From JAHFUA01 sp963733935 (GTDB taxonomy: Bacteria > Acidobacteriota > Terriglobia > Terriglobales > Acidobacteriaceae), in the NCBI GenBank assembly GCA_963733935.1, contig CAVTEQ010000006.1, positions 62,001-126,000 of the forward strand: a stretch of DNA of 64,000 nucleotides. The letters are read 5' to 3'. Position numbers and translations under genes: made by a program. Shown here piece by piece: positions 26,038 through 35,506 of this stretch; the stretch's first letter is position 1, and each line of letters opens with the position of its first letter. The notes under the pieces are model-generated. The model worked only from the letters and a program-made list of their open reading frames with translations. It was not told where the DNA came from and ran no database searches.

Positions 26038-26717
26038 AAGTCGGTTGTGCTGGTCCGCAGTTGCGCTATCGCTTGACCCCACTCTTTCAGCCAGTCCGCC
26101 GTTCGCGGCGCGCGGGCTGGAGCAAGTTCCAGTTCCGCGGCCAGCCGAATCAAGTCGGCTGCCACGTCAATGTCGTAGACGGAATCCGTAAATGCTACGG
26201 AAAGCTCCAGCGTGCAAGCACGTCCCAACAATGACTCGAGCGCACTCCTGGTGCCCATGCCATCGCCCTCGAAAAGTGTCGGATGGGAGGCCTTCGCTCC
26301 TACGAGATAATAGCCTCCGTCGTCTGTCGGCCCGACCACCACATCATGCGAGGCGAGTGCATCGAAGGCGCCTCGCAGAAGAGATGCCGACAGGTGCGGG
26401 CTGTCGCTGTTGAACGCGATGATGCGCCGCTGACCAGCCACCGCGAACTGCGCAAACACAGAGGTGAGGCCTGCAGCAAGCCCCTGACCCGTCTGCGCGA
26501 CAACCCGCACCGTATCGCCCGCCAAGCGAGCTAGATCGTCTACATCCGAGCCAGGGCACATAACGGCAATCTCGACACTGCCAAGCGACTGCGCTAGTGC
26601 CATTGTGTCGTCGAAAAGACAGCGATAAAGCGAGGTCACGGCAGGCGGAGGAAGGCAATCTGCCAACCTGGTCTTGACCATCCCCGGCCTCGGAGCTTTG
26701 GCCATAATGACTAACAT
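26034..26717 (-). CDS. TIGR04282/DUF2064-type glycosyltransferase-like protein
   Basis: 227 residues from the ATG at 26717 (MLVIMAKAPRPGMVKTRLA); an ATG at 26765 is also possible. The nucleotide-sugar fold shows the AKAPRPGxVKTRL start, FNSDSPHLS metal region and VVGPTDDGGYYLVG. Members occur with arsenosugar or polyprenyl-sugar genes and are often paired with a GT2 enzyme, as here. The exact donor and acceptor are not known. It overlaps the GT87 gene. Confidence 0.8.
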   Translation of the reverse strand: MLVIMAKAPRPGMVKTRLADCLPPPAVTSLYRCLFDDTMALAQSLGSVEIAVMCPGSDVDDLARLAGDTVRVVAQTGQGLAAGLTSVFAQFAVAGQRRIIAFNSDSPHLSASLLRGAFDALASHDVVVGPTDDGGYYLVGAKASHPTLFEGDGMGTRSALESLLGRACTLELSVAFTDSVYDIDVAADLIRLAAELELAPARAPRTADWLKEWGQAIAQLRTSTTDL

Positions 26718-26786
26718 GCAATCCGATCTGCGTGGGCGCACGTTGGTCTGACGAGAGGATTTCATAGGAGATCGCTGGGCCAGGAC

Positions 26787-27494
26787 TCACGCTGCCAGTG
26801 GCATTCCGGCCCGTCGGCGCCGGAAATAATAGCGCAGGATCAGGCTGATAATGAACCACGCCGCTCCAGCACTGCCCTTCACCGTACCGCTGATCTTCGA
26901 TTTCCCGATGCGGGGATAATAGCTGACCGGCACCTCGACAATGCGGAATCCCTTTAGAGCCCCTTTTAAGATCATTTCAACCGCCCAGCCGTAGGTGGCC
27001 TCTTCGAGTGCAAGTTCACGGAGGACATCGGCGCGTGCCGCGCGGAACGGGCCGAGGTCACTGATCTTCACGCCAAATAAAAGCTGGATCAGGCTGGCGG
27101 CGAGCCGGTTACCAAAGGCAGCATGCCACGGTAGTGCCCCGGGGATGCGTTGCACCCCGAGGCGCGAACCCAGTGTGATATCCGCGCGACCGTCCCTGAT
27201 GGGAGCGAGAAGAAACGGTAGTTCAGCGGGTCGATCACTGTAATCGCCGTCGAGGAACACGACGATATCGGGTGCATCGGCCATGGCGAGCCCTGTAAGA
27301 CACGCACGGCCATACCCGCGGCGAGGTTCATGGACGACGTGTGCTCCCATCTCCGCCGCGATCTCGAGTGTGCCGTCAGTGGAGCCGCTGTCGACAACCA
27401 GGATCTCGGTGATGAGATCGGCCGGAATATCGGAGAGAACGCGGCGGATGGCGGACGCTTCATTGCGCGTAGGAATAATCACCGAGACTCGCAT
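26787..27494 (-). CDS. Family 2 glycosyltransferase (polyprenyl-phosphate sugar type)
   Basis: 235 residues from ATG 27494 (MRVSVIIPTRNEASAIRRVL). Typical GT2 motifs: ILVVDSGSTDGT, VVFLDGDYSD (metal-binding DxD-like), and LGSRLGVQRIPGALPWH. A basic, hydrophobic C-terminus (ISLILRYYFRRRRAG) suggests membrane association. It could make the polyprenyl-phosphate sugar used by the GT87 enzyme. It starts 17 bases after the DoxX gene. Confidence 0.85.
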   Translation of the reverse strand: MRVSVIIPTRNEASAIRRVLSDIPADLITEILVVDSGSTDGTLEIAAEMGAHVVHEPRRGYGRACLTGLAMADAPDIVVFLDGDYSDRPAELPFLLAPIRDGRADITLGSRLGVQRIPGALPWHAAFGNRLAASLIQLLFGVKISDLGPFRAARADVLRELALEEATYGWAVEMILKGALKGFRIVEVPVSYYPRIGKSKISGTVKGSAGAAWFIISLILRYYFRRRRAGMPLAA

Positions 27495-27511
27495 TGCGCC
27501 TTGGCTCCCAA

Positions 27512-28018
27512 TCACCACCACGGAGAGGACGGCTGCCGCCGCGCCAGCCACGCGTCTACACCCCGCGACCTGCCCGCGCGCCCCACGGCGAGCGCAAGAG
27601 ATGCAAGCACCGGAACCAGCAGTTCCCAGATCCACGCGGTTCCCCACTCGGAAACCCAGAGGCTTGCAAGGTACAGGAACGCGATGAAAGCGGCCGGGCG
27701 CGTGAGCAGGCCGATCACCAGGAGGACGCCGAGCGAGATTTCCGTTACCGCCTGAGCTGGCGCCGCCATCGCGGCGTGGCTCGCCGCCAGACCCATGACC
27801 GCTTTCCACGCGGCCGGCGCATGACCCTGCTTGATGTAGTAGTTGATGAGGCCCGCGTAGCCCGCGGGACTGTAGAGGCCTTTGCCCAAATTCTCGAAGA
27901 ACACCCACACGAACATAGCGCCGACCGTCAGCCGAACGATCGCCAGACCGTTCGCTGCCTGCGGTTGGCGAGCCACTCCAGTTACCTCATCTCGCAGTGA
28001 GCTTGCATTCGTTGCCAT
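27512..28018 (-). CDS. DoxX-family membrane protein
   Basis: 168 residues, four membrane helices (about 25-42, 78-100, 103-122, 130-148). FVWVFFENLGKGLYSPAGYA and the PAAFIAFLYLASLW helix are DoxX/DoxD hallmarks. It leads the five-gene minus-strand unit that continues through GT2, TIGR04282 and GT87 to the secreted protein. Its link to glycolipid synthesis is not understood. Confidence 0.8.
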   Translation of the reverse strand: MATNASSLRDEVTGVARQPQAANGLAIVRLTVGAMFVWVFFENLGKGLYSPAGYAGLINYYIKQGHAPAAWKAVMGLAASHAAMAAPAQAVTEISLGVLLVIGLLTRPAAFIAFLYLASLWVSEWGTAWIWELLVPVLASLALAVGRAGRSRGVDAWLARRQPSSPWW

Positions 28019-28348
28019 GGTGAACCTCGCCCCCAGTGGATGCTATCTCAGATTGGAAATATTCGACAGGCTCAAATCTTCCGTCAGCGAAGCTATGGGA
28101 ACTGCTTATCGCGAAAGTGCCCTCCTCCGCGGGCCTGACCGCGCGCGTTCGCTGCTGGTAAGTTGCAGGCCGCTCGTGGACTTTTGTTGAGCCCGTCGGT
28201 TTTGGGGATTTCGAGTGCCGGGATGGGAAATCCCTTGTAGCTGCGTGCGATTACCTGTCGGAATTCGGGGCTGAGGTGATTAAGTTCGAGGGGCAACGGG
28301 GACTTTCCCCAGAATTTACGCGCTCTTTCCCGTAATGCTCGATTTTGC
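28019..28348. other. Intergenic stretch with one weak ORF
   Basis: The minus frame 28359-28093 encodes 88 residues (starting MTGKQNRALRERARKFW) and overlaps the vapC end by 11 bases. Its composition is coding-like for the first 50 residues but no family is recognised. Nothing else is visible. Confidence 0.25.
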
Positions 28349-28732
28349 TTACCAGTCAACCCGGCGCAACCCTCTGACCAGGTCGAAATGCGGGTCTCGG
28401 CTCATGATGGAAAGGGTATGTTGGCGGCAGAGTGCCGCAATCCAAACGTCATTGGAACGGATCGGAGTACCAGACTCTTTGAGTTGACCACGAAGCTCCG
28501 CGTACCAGATCGCAGTTTCCTCACTGACCTCGAGCACGTCGCAGACTGAAACCATCTCCTCCAACCAGCTCTCGTACTCACGCTGATGTCGCGAATGTGC
28601 AATTCCGAAGCGATATTCGCCCAGAACGATAACCGGAATGGCAACGCGAGCGGCACGGGAGAATTGTTTGGCCGCCTTCCGCTCCCCTTCCGCAATCGCA
28701 GAGAGAGCGTTAGTGTCCAGAATCAAGTCCAT
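28349..28732 (-). CDS. VapC-like PIN-domain toxin
   Basis: 127 residues. PIN acidic residues: Asp6 in LILDTNALSA, Glu in VLGEYRFG, Asp in SNDVWIAAL and Asp in MSRDPHFD. This fits an Mg-dependent RNase of the VapC family, which typically cleaves tRNA. It overlaps the antitoxin gene by ten bases. Confidence 0.88.
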   Translation of the reverse strand: MDLILDTNALSAIAEGERKAAKQFSRAARVAIPVIVLGEYRFGIAHSRHQREYESWLEEMVSVCDVLEVSEETAIWYAELRGQLKESGTPIRSNDVWIAALCRQHTLSIMSRDPHFDLVRGLRRVDW

Positions 28733-28974
28733 TCCTCCGGCTCAATTCTCTCGAACTCCCGCTCTATCAAGCGGGTGATTCGGCCCGTCTCTTTGCGCAA
28801 GTGCTGCAGCCTCCCCGCGAGCTTCATCCTCGCTTTTCCTCCCGGCGCAGATTTCGCCGCGAGTTTCTCTGCCACCGCCTGACTGATAAACTCGCGCAGC
28901 GGGACTCGCTGTTTGGCCGCCCGCGCTTTGGCACGATGGAAGATAGCATCGGGAATCTCCAAGGTCGTCTTCAT
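28723..28974 (-). CDS. VapB-like ribbon-helix-helix antitoxin
   Basis: 83 residues. MKTTLEIPDAIFHRAKARAA followed by LREFISQAVAEKL is the beta-helix-helix of an RHH/MetJ-type antitoxin; the acidic tail (REFERIEPEEW) probably wraps the toxin. It should repress its own operon. Confidence 0.85.
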   Translation of the reverse strand: MKTTLEIPDAIFHRAKARAAKQRVPLREFISQAVAEKLAAKSAPGGKARMKLAGRLQHLRKETGRITRLIEREFERIEPEEWT

Positions 28975-29168
28975 GATTCTATGATCCCATACTTATGGGA
29001 GCAGGACGACTGACTTGCTTTTTCGACTTGTCCAATGGCATTAAGCATGAGACGAGACTAGTAGCTCCGTGCATAGCTCCCAGCCCTCCGGCAGCGTCTG
29101 GCATGTTCACGAGCAAGCAGACCCGGTTCTCTTGACGCGCTCATGCCCGCCGCCTACCATGCGCTCGC

Positions 29169-30632
29169 ATGGCTTTGCTCGATGCTCTGCGGTCTCCTCT
29201 CGACTTTTTGCGAAGCAGGCTTCCCATCATCCCGCACCTCGATGTACTGGCAGCCGAGCAGGAGTGGTGGAAGACCGAGGGCATCGCCATCTCCGGCACA
29301 ATCGATCGCGCCGGGACGCCATGGGTTCGCATGTTCGACCCGTCGGGCCGGCGCGTCGATGAAATCCTCTACTCGCGCGAGTACCAGACCATGCTGCGGA
29401 AGGGCTACCGCTCGGGCGTGGTCTGGCGCGCGCTGGAAGAAAAGTCGCTCATCCCGACGTATCTGTTGATGTACACGATTTCGTTCTACGATCCTGGCGT
29501 TTGTTGCCCGTATACCGTGTCGCTGGGCACGGCTGTCCCGCTGGCCAAGTACGGGAGCGCAGAATTGCAGGCGCGGTTTCTGCCTGAGCTTTTGCGCAAG
29601 GACGATTCCGTGTGGCAGGGCGCCACCTGGATGACGGAGATCGGCGGCGGCTCCGATCTGGGCGCCGGCGTTAAGACCATTGCCCGGCCCGCGGCCGATG
29701 GCTGGCTGCTGACCGGCGACAAGTATTTTGCCAGCAACGCCGCGGCGGAGCTGGCGGTGGTGGCGGCGCGTCCGCAAGGAGCTCCGCCGGGCGTGCGCGG
29801 GCTGGCGCTCTTCCTCGTGCCTCGCTATCGCAAGAACGAAGACGGCAGCCTCAACCGCTTCATCCGTCGCCTCAAAGACAAGATCGCCACTCGCTCCGTG
29901 CCCACCGGGGAAATCGAGCTGCGAGACAGCGAAGCCTATCTGCTCGGCCCGGCGGACGCGGGAATTTATCTGATCCTGGAAGTCCTGAATCTTTCCCGCG
30001 TGGCCAACAGCGTGGTGGCTGTTGCGCTGGCGCAGCGGGCCATGGCGGATGCGCTCGCCTATGCCGAGTGCCGCACCGCGTTCGGCAAGCGCATTCTCGA
30101 ACATCCGCTGCTTCGGCGCCAGTTCGATGACCGCCTGAAATCGCTTCGCTCCGCGTTTGCCCTGGCGTGGGAATCGGTTCGGCTGCTCGACCAGGTGTGG
30201 ATGGAACGGCCGCCTTACTCCGATCGCTATCATCTTTTCCGGCTGGTGGCCCATCTGGCCAAGTACTGGACGGCCGAGTTCGCGGTGGATACGGCGAAAT
30301 GGGCGATGGAAGTTCACGGCGGCCTGGGCACGCTGGCCGAGTACGGCGCCGAACGCTGGCTGCGGGAAGCCATGATTCTCGCCATCTGGGAAGGGACCTC
30401 GCACCGCCAGATCCTGGATGGACTGGAAGTGATGGAACGCAAGCAGGCCCACAAACTGCTCTTCGCGCACTTGGGGGAGATCGCGCCCGCCGAGGAATTG
30501 CAGGAAATGGAATCAGAGATCCAGCGGCTCCTGAATCTGCCGCCCGATCAAAAGGAAGCTGCGGCGGAAGCGGTCTTCAGGCGGCTCGCGGTTCTTTCCG
30601 CAGATCAGCTTGCACGGAAGGATCCGCAATAA
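29169..30632 (+). CDS. Acyl-CoA dehydrogenase (AidB-like)
   Basis: 487 residues. ACAD motifs: WMTEIGGGSDLG for FAD binding, KYFASNAAAELAVVAA, CRTAFGKRILEHPLLRRQF, and MEVHGGLGTLAEYGAERWLR; WEGTSHRQILDGL matches the C-terminal catalytic/FAD region. The DWG/AidB branch is suggested by length and the extended N-terminus (about 100 residues before the core). It oxidises an acyl-CoA or a related substrate with FAD. It stands alone, converging with the lipase gene. Confidence 0.85.
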   Translation: MALLDALRSPLDFLRSRLPIIPHLDVLAAEQEWWKTEGIAISGTIDRAGTPWVRMFDPSGRRVDEILYSREYQTMLRKGYRSGVVWRALEEKSLIPTYLLMYTISFYDPGVCCPYTVSLGTAVPLAKYGSAELQARFLPELLRKDDSVWQGATWMTEIGGGSDLGAGVKTIARPAADGWLLTGDKYFASNAAAELAVVAARPQGAPPGVRGLALFLVPRYRKNEDGSLNRFIRRLKDKIATRSVPTGEIELRDSEAYLLGPADAGIYLILEVLNLSRVANSVVAVALAQRAMADALAYAECRTAFGKRILEHPLLRRQFDDRLKSLRSAFALAWESVRLLDQVWMERPPYSDRYHLFRLVAHLAKYWTAEFAVDTAKWAMEVHGGLGTLAEYGAERWLREAMILAIWEGTSHRQILDGLEVMERKQAHKLLFAHLGEIAPAEELQEMESEIQRLLNLPPDQKEAAAEAVFRRLAVLSADQLARKDPQ

Positions 30633-30663
30633 ACAGGTGGGGCACTAATGCGTTGACGCGCTG

Positions 30664-31362
30664 TTACCGTCTTCCAGCACGCCTTCGGGCTACGGCAGCC
30701 AGACGCTCAGCCATGCACAGGTAGGTTGTCGAATTAAAGATAAGCCCAAGGTGTGTGCCACTGACCTCAACGTCCACCTTGGGGTCACCCGTCCGGCAGT
30801 AGCGCCAGTCGACGATCCCGTCCGCGCGGGTATAGATGGCGGTCTGCGCCACAGATCTCGGCCATTTCCGGCGGAGAGATCGGCCGAAGGAGCATGCGCA
30901 CCGGCTGGTCGCGCATCCCTGCGGCGGATTCGGGTACTGCCCGCGGATCCGGTGGCGCACCAGGTTGGCCAGCGTGAGCACCAGTGGGTGCGCTACGAGT
31001 CCCCGGAAAGGAGAACCCAGAGTGGTGACAGAGGCGATGCGGTCTGGCGTTCGGACCGCCGCGGAGCGGGCGAAGATCCCGCCCATGCTATGCCCGACCA
31101 GGTGCACCCGCTGTCCCGTCTCCAGGTACGCCCGGTCAATGGTCGCCGCAAGGTTTCGCGCCAGCACATTGGGGCAGTCGGCAGCCCAGCCCATCCCGGA
31201 GAAGTAGGCACGGTAGCCGACACGGGCGAGCCAGCCGTACAGTTCAAACAGGATCACGTCCGTTCCCAGTAAGCCTGGGATGATGACTACAGCTGTTCCA
31301 TCTCCGGCAGGAACCCCCAGGCCGTAATACACCGGAGACAGCCGCAGCGCGGCAAATTCCAT
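30664..31362 (-). CDS. Alpha/beta hydrolase (lipase-like)
   Basis: 232 residues from ATG 31362. VVIIPGLLGTD carries the oxyanion-hole stretch, VGHSMGGIFAR the nucleophile Ser elbow, IYTRADGIVDW the acid Asp and VSGTHLGLI the His, a complete triad. It resembles triacylglycerol lipase/esterase EstA-like proteins. No signal peptide is obvious, so it may act in the cytoplasm. Confidence 0.8.
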   Translation of the reverse strand: MEFAALRLSPVYYGLGVPAGDGTAVVIIPGLLGTDVILFELYGWLARVGYRAYFSGMGWAADCPNVLARNLAATIDRAYLETGQRVHLVGHSMGGIFARSAAVRTPDRIASVTTLGSPFRGLVAHPLVLTLANLVRHRIRGQYPNPPQGCATSRCACSFGRSLRRKWPRSVAQTAIYTRADGIVDWRYCRTGDPKVDVEVSGTHLGLIFNSTTYLCMAERLAAVARRRAGRR

Positions 31363-31721
31363 GAGCAAGAAAGGTTCAAAAAGAATAGGCAGCGGGGAAG
31401 GAATCTCTTCATGAGGAAGGAAGCGAGGCTTCGGGGAGTTTTCAGGTTCGCCGCTTTGGGGATCATCTCAGTCGGTTTTTCTGATGTTCCTGCGCCCATT
31501 ATCCGCTCGCGATCAAGTGGCGATGCAAGAAGTTTGCCGGCTTTGCACCCGAGAGTACCCCATCTTTCGTGTCTGCCCATCGACGAGAGACGAGCCAAGC
31601 CATTGAGTGGCAAGAGACAAATGATGAACGCACAAACACGATTCGCCCATTACCCTTCCAGGTACCGCCGCTCATGGAGGCCTGGCCCGAAGGAGGACTT
31701 CGTGGCGCAATCAGCGCGTCT

Positions 31722-31737
31722 TGTGACAAACGTCACA
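31722..31737. promoter_or_regulatory. CRP/FNR-type palindrome
   Basis: TGTGACAAACGTCACA: perfect TGTGA-N6-TCACA, 59 bases before the AMIN-Sel1 start codon at 31796. Confidence 0.6.
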
Positions 31738-31795
31738 CATGCGTTACCGTTTCGGTTTGAAAATCATCTCGGGAATGCATCCCACGAGAGAACTC

Positions 31796-33513
31796 ATGCG
31801 CAGCCGTGCAGCAGTAGTTTTTTTGATTTTAACCTGCTTCGGGTTAAGCCTCGACGTGCGGTGCAGCGATCAGAATGCAACTCCCGGAACACTGCCGCAA
31901 TTCAACGCGGTTATCAGCCATATCGCGGTTCGCTCCACTCCGGATGCTGTGATAGTCGAGATCACATCCAGCAAGCTGGTCAGCCCCGAAATTCAGACCC
32001 TGTCCAATCCCGAGCGTTTGGTGTTTGATTTCCCCGCATGCCAGCTCCTGCATCCGAGCGAAAACATTGCCGTCAACCGAGGCCCGGTGCTCGCGGTGAG
32101 GGCGTCGGCATTCCGTCTGGATCCGCCAACTGCGCGCGTGGTCGTCGATCTGAAAGAGCCGCGTAAGTTCGAGATGCAGTATTCAGGCAACACCCTACGC
32201 ATAAAGATAAGCGCTGCCGGGGACGCCGCTACGCTGCCAGGAGCGGCGAAGGTGGACCGGGCCATGCCAGAGCAGGCGAAATTAGCTTCGCCTCACTTAG
32301 TGCCAGGAAAGCCGGGCGTCCCTCGTACTCCCAGCAGCACGCTTATGGGCTGCTGGCGAAGGCCAGAACGCTGACAGTTTCTGATCTGCAACCACTAGAA
32401 GACAGGGCGGAAGCGGGCGATCCCGAAGCCGAAACCACTTTGGCGCTCGCGTACCACGCTGGAGTGCTGCTGAAGGCTGACGACGAACAAGCGCTTCGCC
32501 TGTTGCACAAGGCCGCTGACAAGAGGTTCGTTGGGGCGGAAGAGGCACTGGGCATTTTCCATGAAATGGGTTTTGGAATGCCGCCGAACGCGCCCGAAGC
32601 GCTCGTCTGGTATACGAAAGCGGCCGAGCATGGCTCAATTGATGCTGCCACGAGCATTGGGCTCATGTATGCCACCGGGCGAGGCGTACCCAAGGACCAA
32701 GCAAGAGCGTTGCAATGGTTTCGACGAGCCGCGGAGGCGGGTGACGCAACCGCACAATTGAACCTGGCGGGAATTTATCACCGGGGAGAGGGTGTCCCTC
32801 GTGACGATAAAGAGGCCGTTCGATGGCTCACGCGCGCGGCTGAGCAAAACTTTATTCCCGCCATGTTGGAGCTGGCCAAAATGAACATGGGTCCACCCGG
32901 GACGCCGACGGACATCAATGCGGCGATCCATTGGTTCGAGCGCGCCGCTGAGTTGGGCGACGGGGTAGCCCAAGCCAAACTTGGGGAGATTTTTGCGGAG
33001 GGCTTTGGCGTCCAACCTGATTACGAAAAGGCGGTTCAGTGGTTCCGCAAGGCGGCCGAGCAGGGACAACCGGAGGGAGAGTTTGGATTAGCCGCTCGTT
33101 ACTGGCTCGGGCAGGGAGTTCCCGCCGATCCCGAGCAAGCGTGGCATTGGTTCACACTGGCCGCAAACCAAGGGCATGCTGGCGCGCAATACAATCTGGG
33201 AGTTATGTACGAGCGAGGTCAGGGCGTCACGGCCGACCTCCAGATCGCAATCGGATATTACGAAAAGGCCGCGGACCAGGGCGTCGCAGAAGCTCAGTAC
33301 CGGCTTGGCCGATTACTGGCCAGGGGAGATGCCTCTCAGCCAGACAAGGTAAGCGCCTACAAGTGGCTCGTTCTCGCTCAGGACAAAGTGAAAGAGAGCG
33401 CCAATGCAATCGCCGAGTTAAAGCAATCGATGTCGCCCAGCGAGATTGCCGAGGCGCAACAGCAGGCCGACGCCTGGCGAGCGAACCACACGCGCCAGCC
33501 AGCCGGACGCTAA
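31796..33513 (+). CDS. Secreted AMIN-domain protein with Sel1 repeats (frame break)
   Basis: The ATG at 31796 starts a signal peptide (about 1-24) and an AMIN domain (ISHIAVRSTPDAVIVEITSS ... RVVVDLKEPRKFEMQYSGNT), which binds envelope glycans or partners. Between about 32230 and 32330 the coding frame changes; the next frame continues with FASLSARKAGRPSYSQQHAY and then eight or so Sel1 repeats (for example ALVWYTKAAEHGSIDAATSI, AVQWFRKAAEQGQPEGEFGL) to the TAA at 33513. The combined product would be near 570 residues. Sel1 repeats are scaffolds for protein contact. A CRP/FNR-like site lies upstream. Confidence 0.75.
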
Positions 33514-33564
33514 GTGCATGTTCGGCCGCAATCGGTTATCTTAAGGCTCGCAAAGGAGAGTGCG

Positions 33565-33804
33565 ATGGCAGAACCGAGCTACGATGAACTGAAAGCCCGG
33601 CTAGCGGAACTGGAACGCAAGACCGTGCGCACAGGCAATCTGCAATTCAAAGTTGGGGAAAAAGGCGGCGTCAGCGTGTACGGCCTCGGACGCTTTCCCG
33701 TGACCCTTTACTACGAACAATGGGTGCGCCTTCTGGACGCCAGCGCAGACCTGCGGGCGTTCCTTGAATCCAACAAAGACAAGCTCAAACTGAAGGAAAA
33801 ATAA
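33565..33804 (+). CDS. Small conserved protein of unknown function
   Basis: 79 residues with AAGGAG 6 bases before the ATG. A short coiled-coil start (YDELKARLAELERK) is followed by FKVGEKGGVSVYGLGRFPVT and a C-terminal helix. The sequence type is widespread in small cytosolic proteins of unknown role. It lies 50 bases after the Sel1 gene. Confidence 0.7.
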   Translation: MAEPSYDELKARLAELERKTVRTGNLQFKVGEKGGVSVYGLGRFPVTLYYEQWVRLLDASADLRAFLESNKDKLKLKEK

Positions 33805-33920
33805 ACTCTCTGCGCGCGGTCGCCGTCTCGGGTGTTCTTGCCCAGCCAGCTACGCCTGTTCCAACACCGCGAGCCCCGTTCCAATCGCTCCCAATCGGGT
33901 GTGGAACTGTCCCCAGAGCT

Positions 33921-33957
33921 GTGTGATAAGACACACCCTAGAGTGATCGTCGTCACA
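33921..33957. promoter_or_regulatory. Two CRP/FNR-type palindromes before resB
   Basis: GTGTG-ATAAGA-CACAC (33921-33936) and AGTGA-TCGTCG-TCACA (33942-33957), 21 bases centre to centre (two helical turns), ending 87 bases before the ResB start. Confidence 0.55.
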
Positions 33958-34044
33958 TCCTCTCCCCGCAAGCCTTTGTAACCTCAGGACATTGCCATGG
34001 GGGTGCTCTGGATATCCAACTGCACAAGCCCTGTGGGAGGTCTT

Positions 34045-35490
34045 ATGGCTGCAAAGGCTCGTTCAACCCGGCAGCAGCTTTGGCAGGTCCTGGGTTCTGT
34101 TCGCACCGGCATCATTCTATTGATTCTTTCCGGTCTGGCCGTCCTGGCAGGGACGCTCATCCTGCAACGGCCCATCACCGAACCCGCCAAACTGCATCAG
34201 GCCTATTCGCCCGAGACTCTGCGCTTGCTGGACGCGCTGCGGCTCACCGACGTGTTCCACAGTTGGTGGTTCGTTCTGCTGCTGTCCTTTCTGAGCGCCA
34301 ACATCGTGGTGGCATCGGTCGACCGCTTTCCGGCGGCCTGGCGTTATCTTTCGCGTCCCTTGCGCCGCGCCGAACCCCACTTTTTCGCCTCGCTGGCCAT
34401 GAAGCAGTCGATCCCGCTGCGCGGCCAGGTGGACATGGAAAGAGTGGAGCTGGCCTTCCGCCGCGCCGGATGGAAGCCGGAATACGTCAGCGACGACCGC
34501 GGCTCGGTTTCCCTATTCGCCGAGCGCTTCCGGATCGCTCGCATGGCGCCGTTTGTGGTGCATGCCAGCCTGCTGCTGATCCTGGCGGGTGGGATCATCG
34601 ATTCCATCTGGGGATACAAAGGATTCATCTCGCTCGGGCAGAACGAAAGCACGAACCAGCTCGAACTGGGCGACGGCACTCACAAAGCGCTGCCCTTTGC
34701 TATCCGTTGCGATGGCGCCGGCCAGGAGAACTACACGGATGGCACCCCCAAGCGCTGGTGGTCGAGCCTGACGGTCCTGGAAAACGGCCGCGCGGTCCAG
34801 CATAAGGAAATCGTGGTGAATAGTCCCCTCACCTATCGGGGTCTGCGCTTCTACCAGGCCAGCTATGGCGCCACGGGCGACGTTGCCGGCGTGAAGCTGC
34901 TGGCCACGCCTAAGGACGGCGGAGCGAAACAGGAGTTCTGGCTGAAGCTCGATGAAGCCGCGCCCTTGGGGAACGATGCTTCCATCCGCATCACTCAGTT
35001 TGTCCCCGATTTCGTCGTGGTGGAAAACCGCATTGAGAGCCGCTCCGACCAGCCCGTCAATCCTGCCGTGCAAATCAGCGTGCAGTCCAAGCAGGCAGGC
35101 GAGAAGAAGCTGTGGCTCTTTCCCAAGTTTCCGGAATTTACCCACAGCAACGACACCGGCTTTGATATCCAGGTTGAGGATTTGCAGATGGGCTACTTCA
35201 CCGGTTTGCAAGTCTCGCACGAACCCGGGCAGTGGGCGGTGTGGGCAGGTGTGCTGCTGATGGGAGTGGCCCTGGCCTTGGTGTTCTACTTCGTCCACGT
35301 GCGTTTGTGGGCGCTGCCCGTGGAGGACGGCCAAGGACGCCAGGTGCTCTGGCTGGGGGCCTCCGCGAGCAAGAACCGTGAGGATTTCGAGCGGCGATTC
35401 CGCACTCTGGTGGACGCCGTTGAGCAAGATCTGAAGTCGCCGGCCGCAGCCGCAAAATCGCGGCAGGCTGAGCTGATGTTGGTTAAGTAG
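34045..35490 (+). CDS. resB: ResB/Ccs1-like cytochrome c biogenesis protein
   Basis: 481 residues from ATG 34045 (GGAGGT just upstream). Four membrane helices (about 18-40, 75-95, 175-195 and 405-425) around a large periplasmic domain, as in ResB/Ccs1 of the System II haem-delivery complex. RTGIILLILSGLAVLAGTLI and the ...LTYRGLRFYQASYG stretch are characteristic. With CcsA it moves haem across the membrane to apocytochromes, matching the several c-type cytochromes in this window. Confidence 0.88.
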   Translation: MAAKARSTRQQLWQVLGSVRTGIILLILSGLAVLAGTLILQRPITEPAKLHQAYSPETLRLLDALRLTDVFHSWWFVLLLSFLSANIVVASVDRFPAAWRYLSRPLRRAEPHFFASLAMKQSIPLRGQVDMERVELAFRRAGWKPEYVSDDRGSVSLFAERFRIARMAPFVVHASLLLILAGGIIDSIWGYKGFISLGQNESTNQLELGDGTHKALPFAIRCDGAGQENYTDGTPKRWWSSLTVLENGRAVQHKEIVVNSPLTYRGLRFYQASYGATGDVAGVKLLATPKDGGAKQEFWLKLDEAAPLGNDASIRITQFVPDFVVVENRIESRSDQPVNPAVQISVQSKQAGEKKLWLFPKFPEFTHSNDTGFDIQVEDLQMGYFTGLQVSHEPGQWAVWAGVLLMGVALALVFYFVHVRLWALPVEDGQGRQVLWLGASASKNREDFERRFRTLVDAVEQDLKSPAAAAKSRQAELMLVK

Positions 35491-35506
35491 GGATTGGAGG
35501 ATAGCA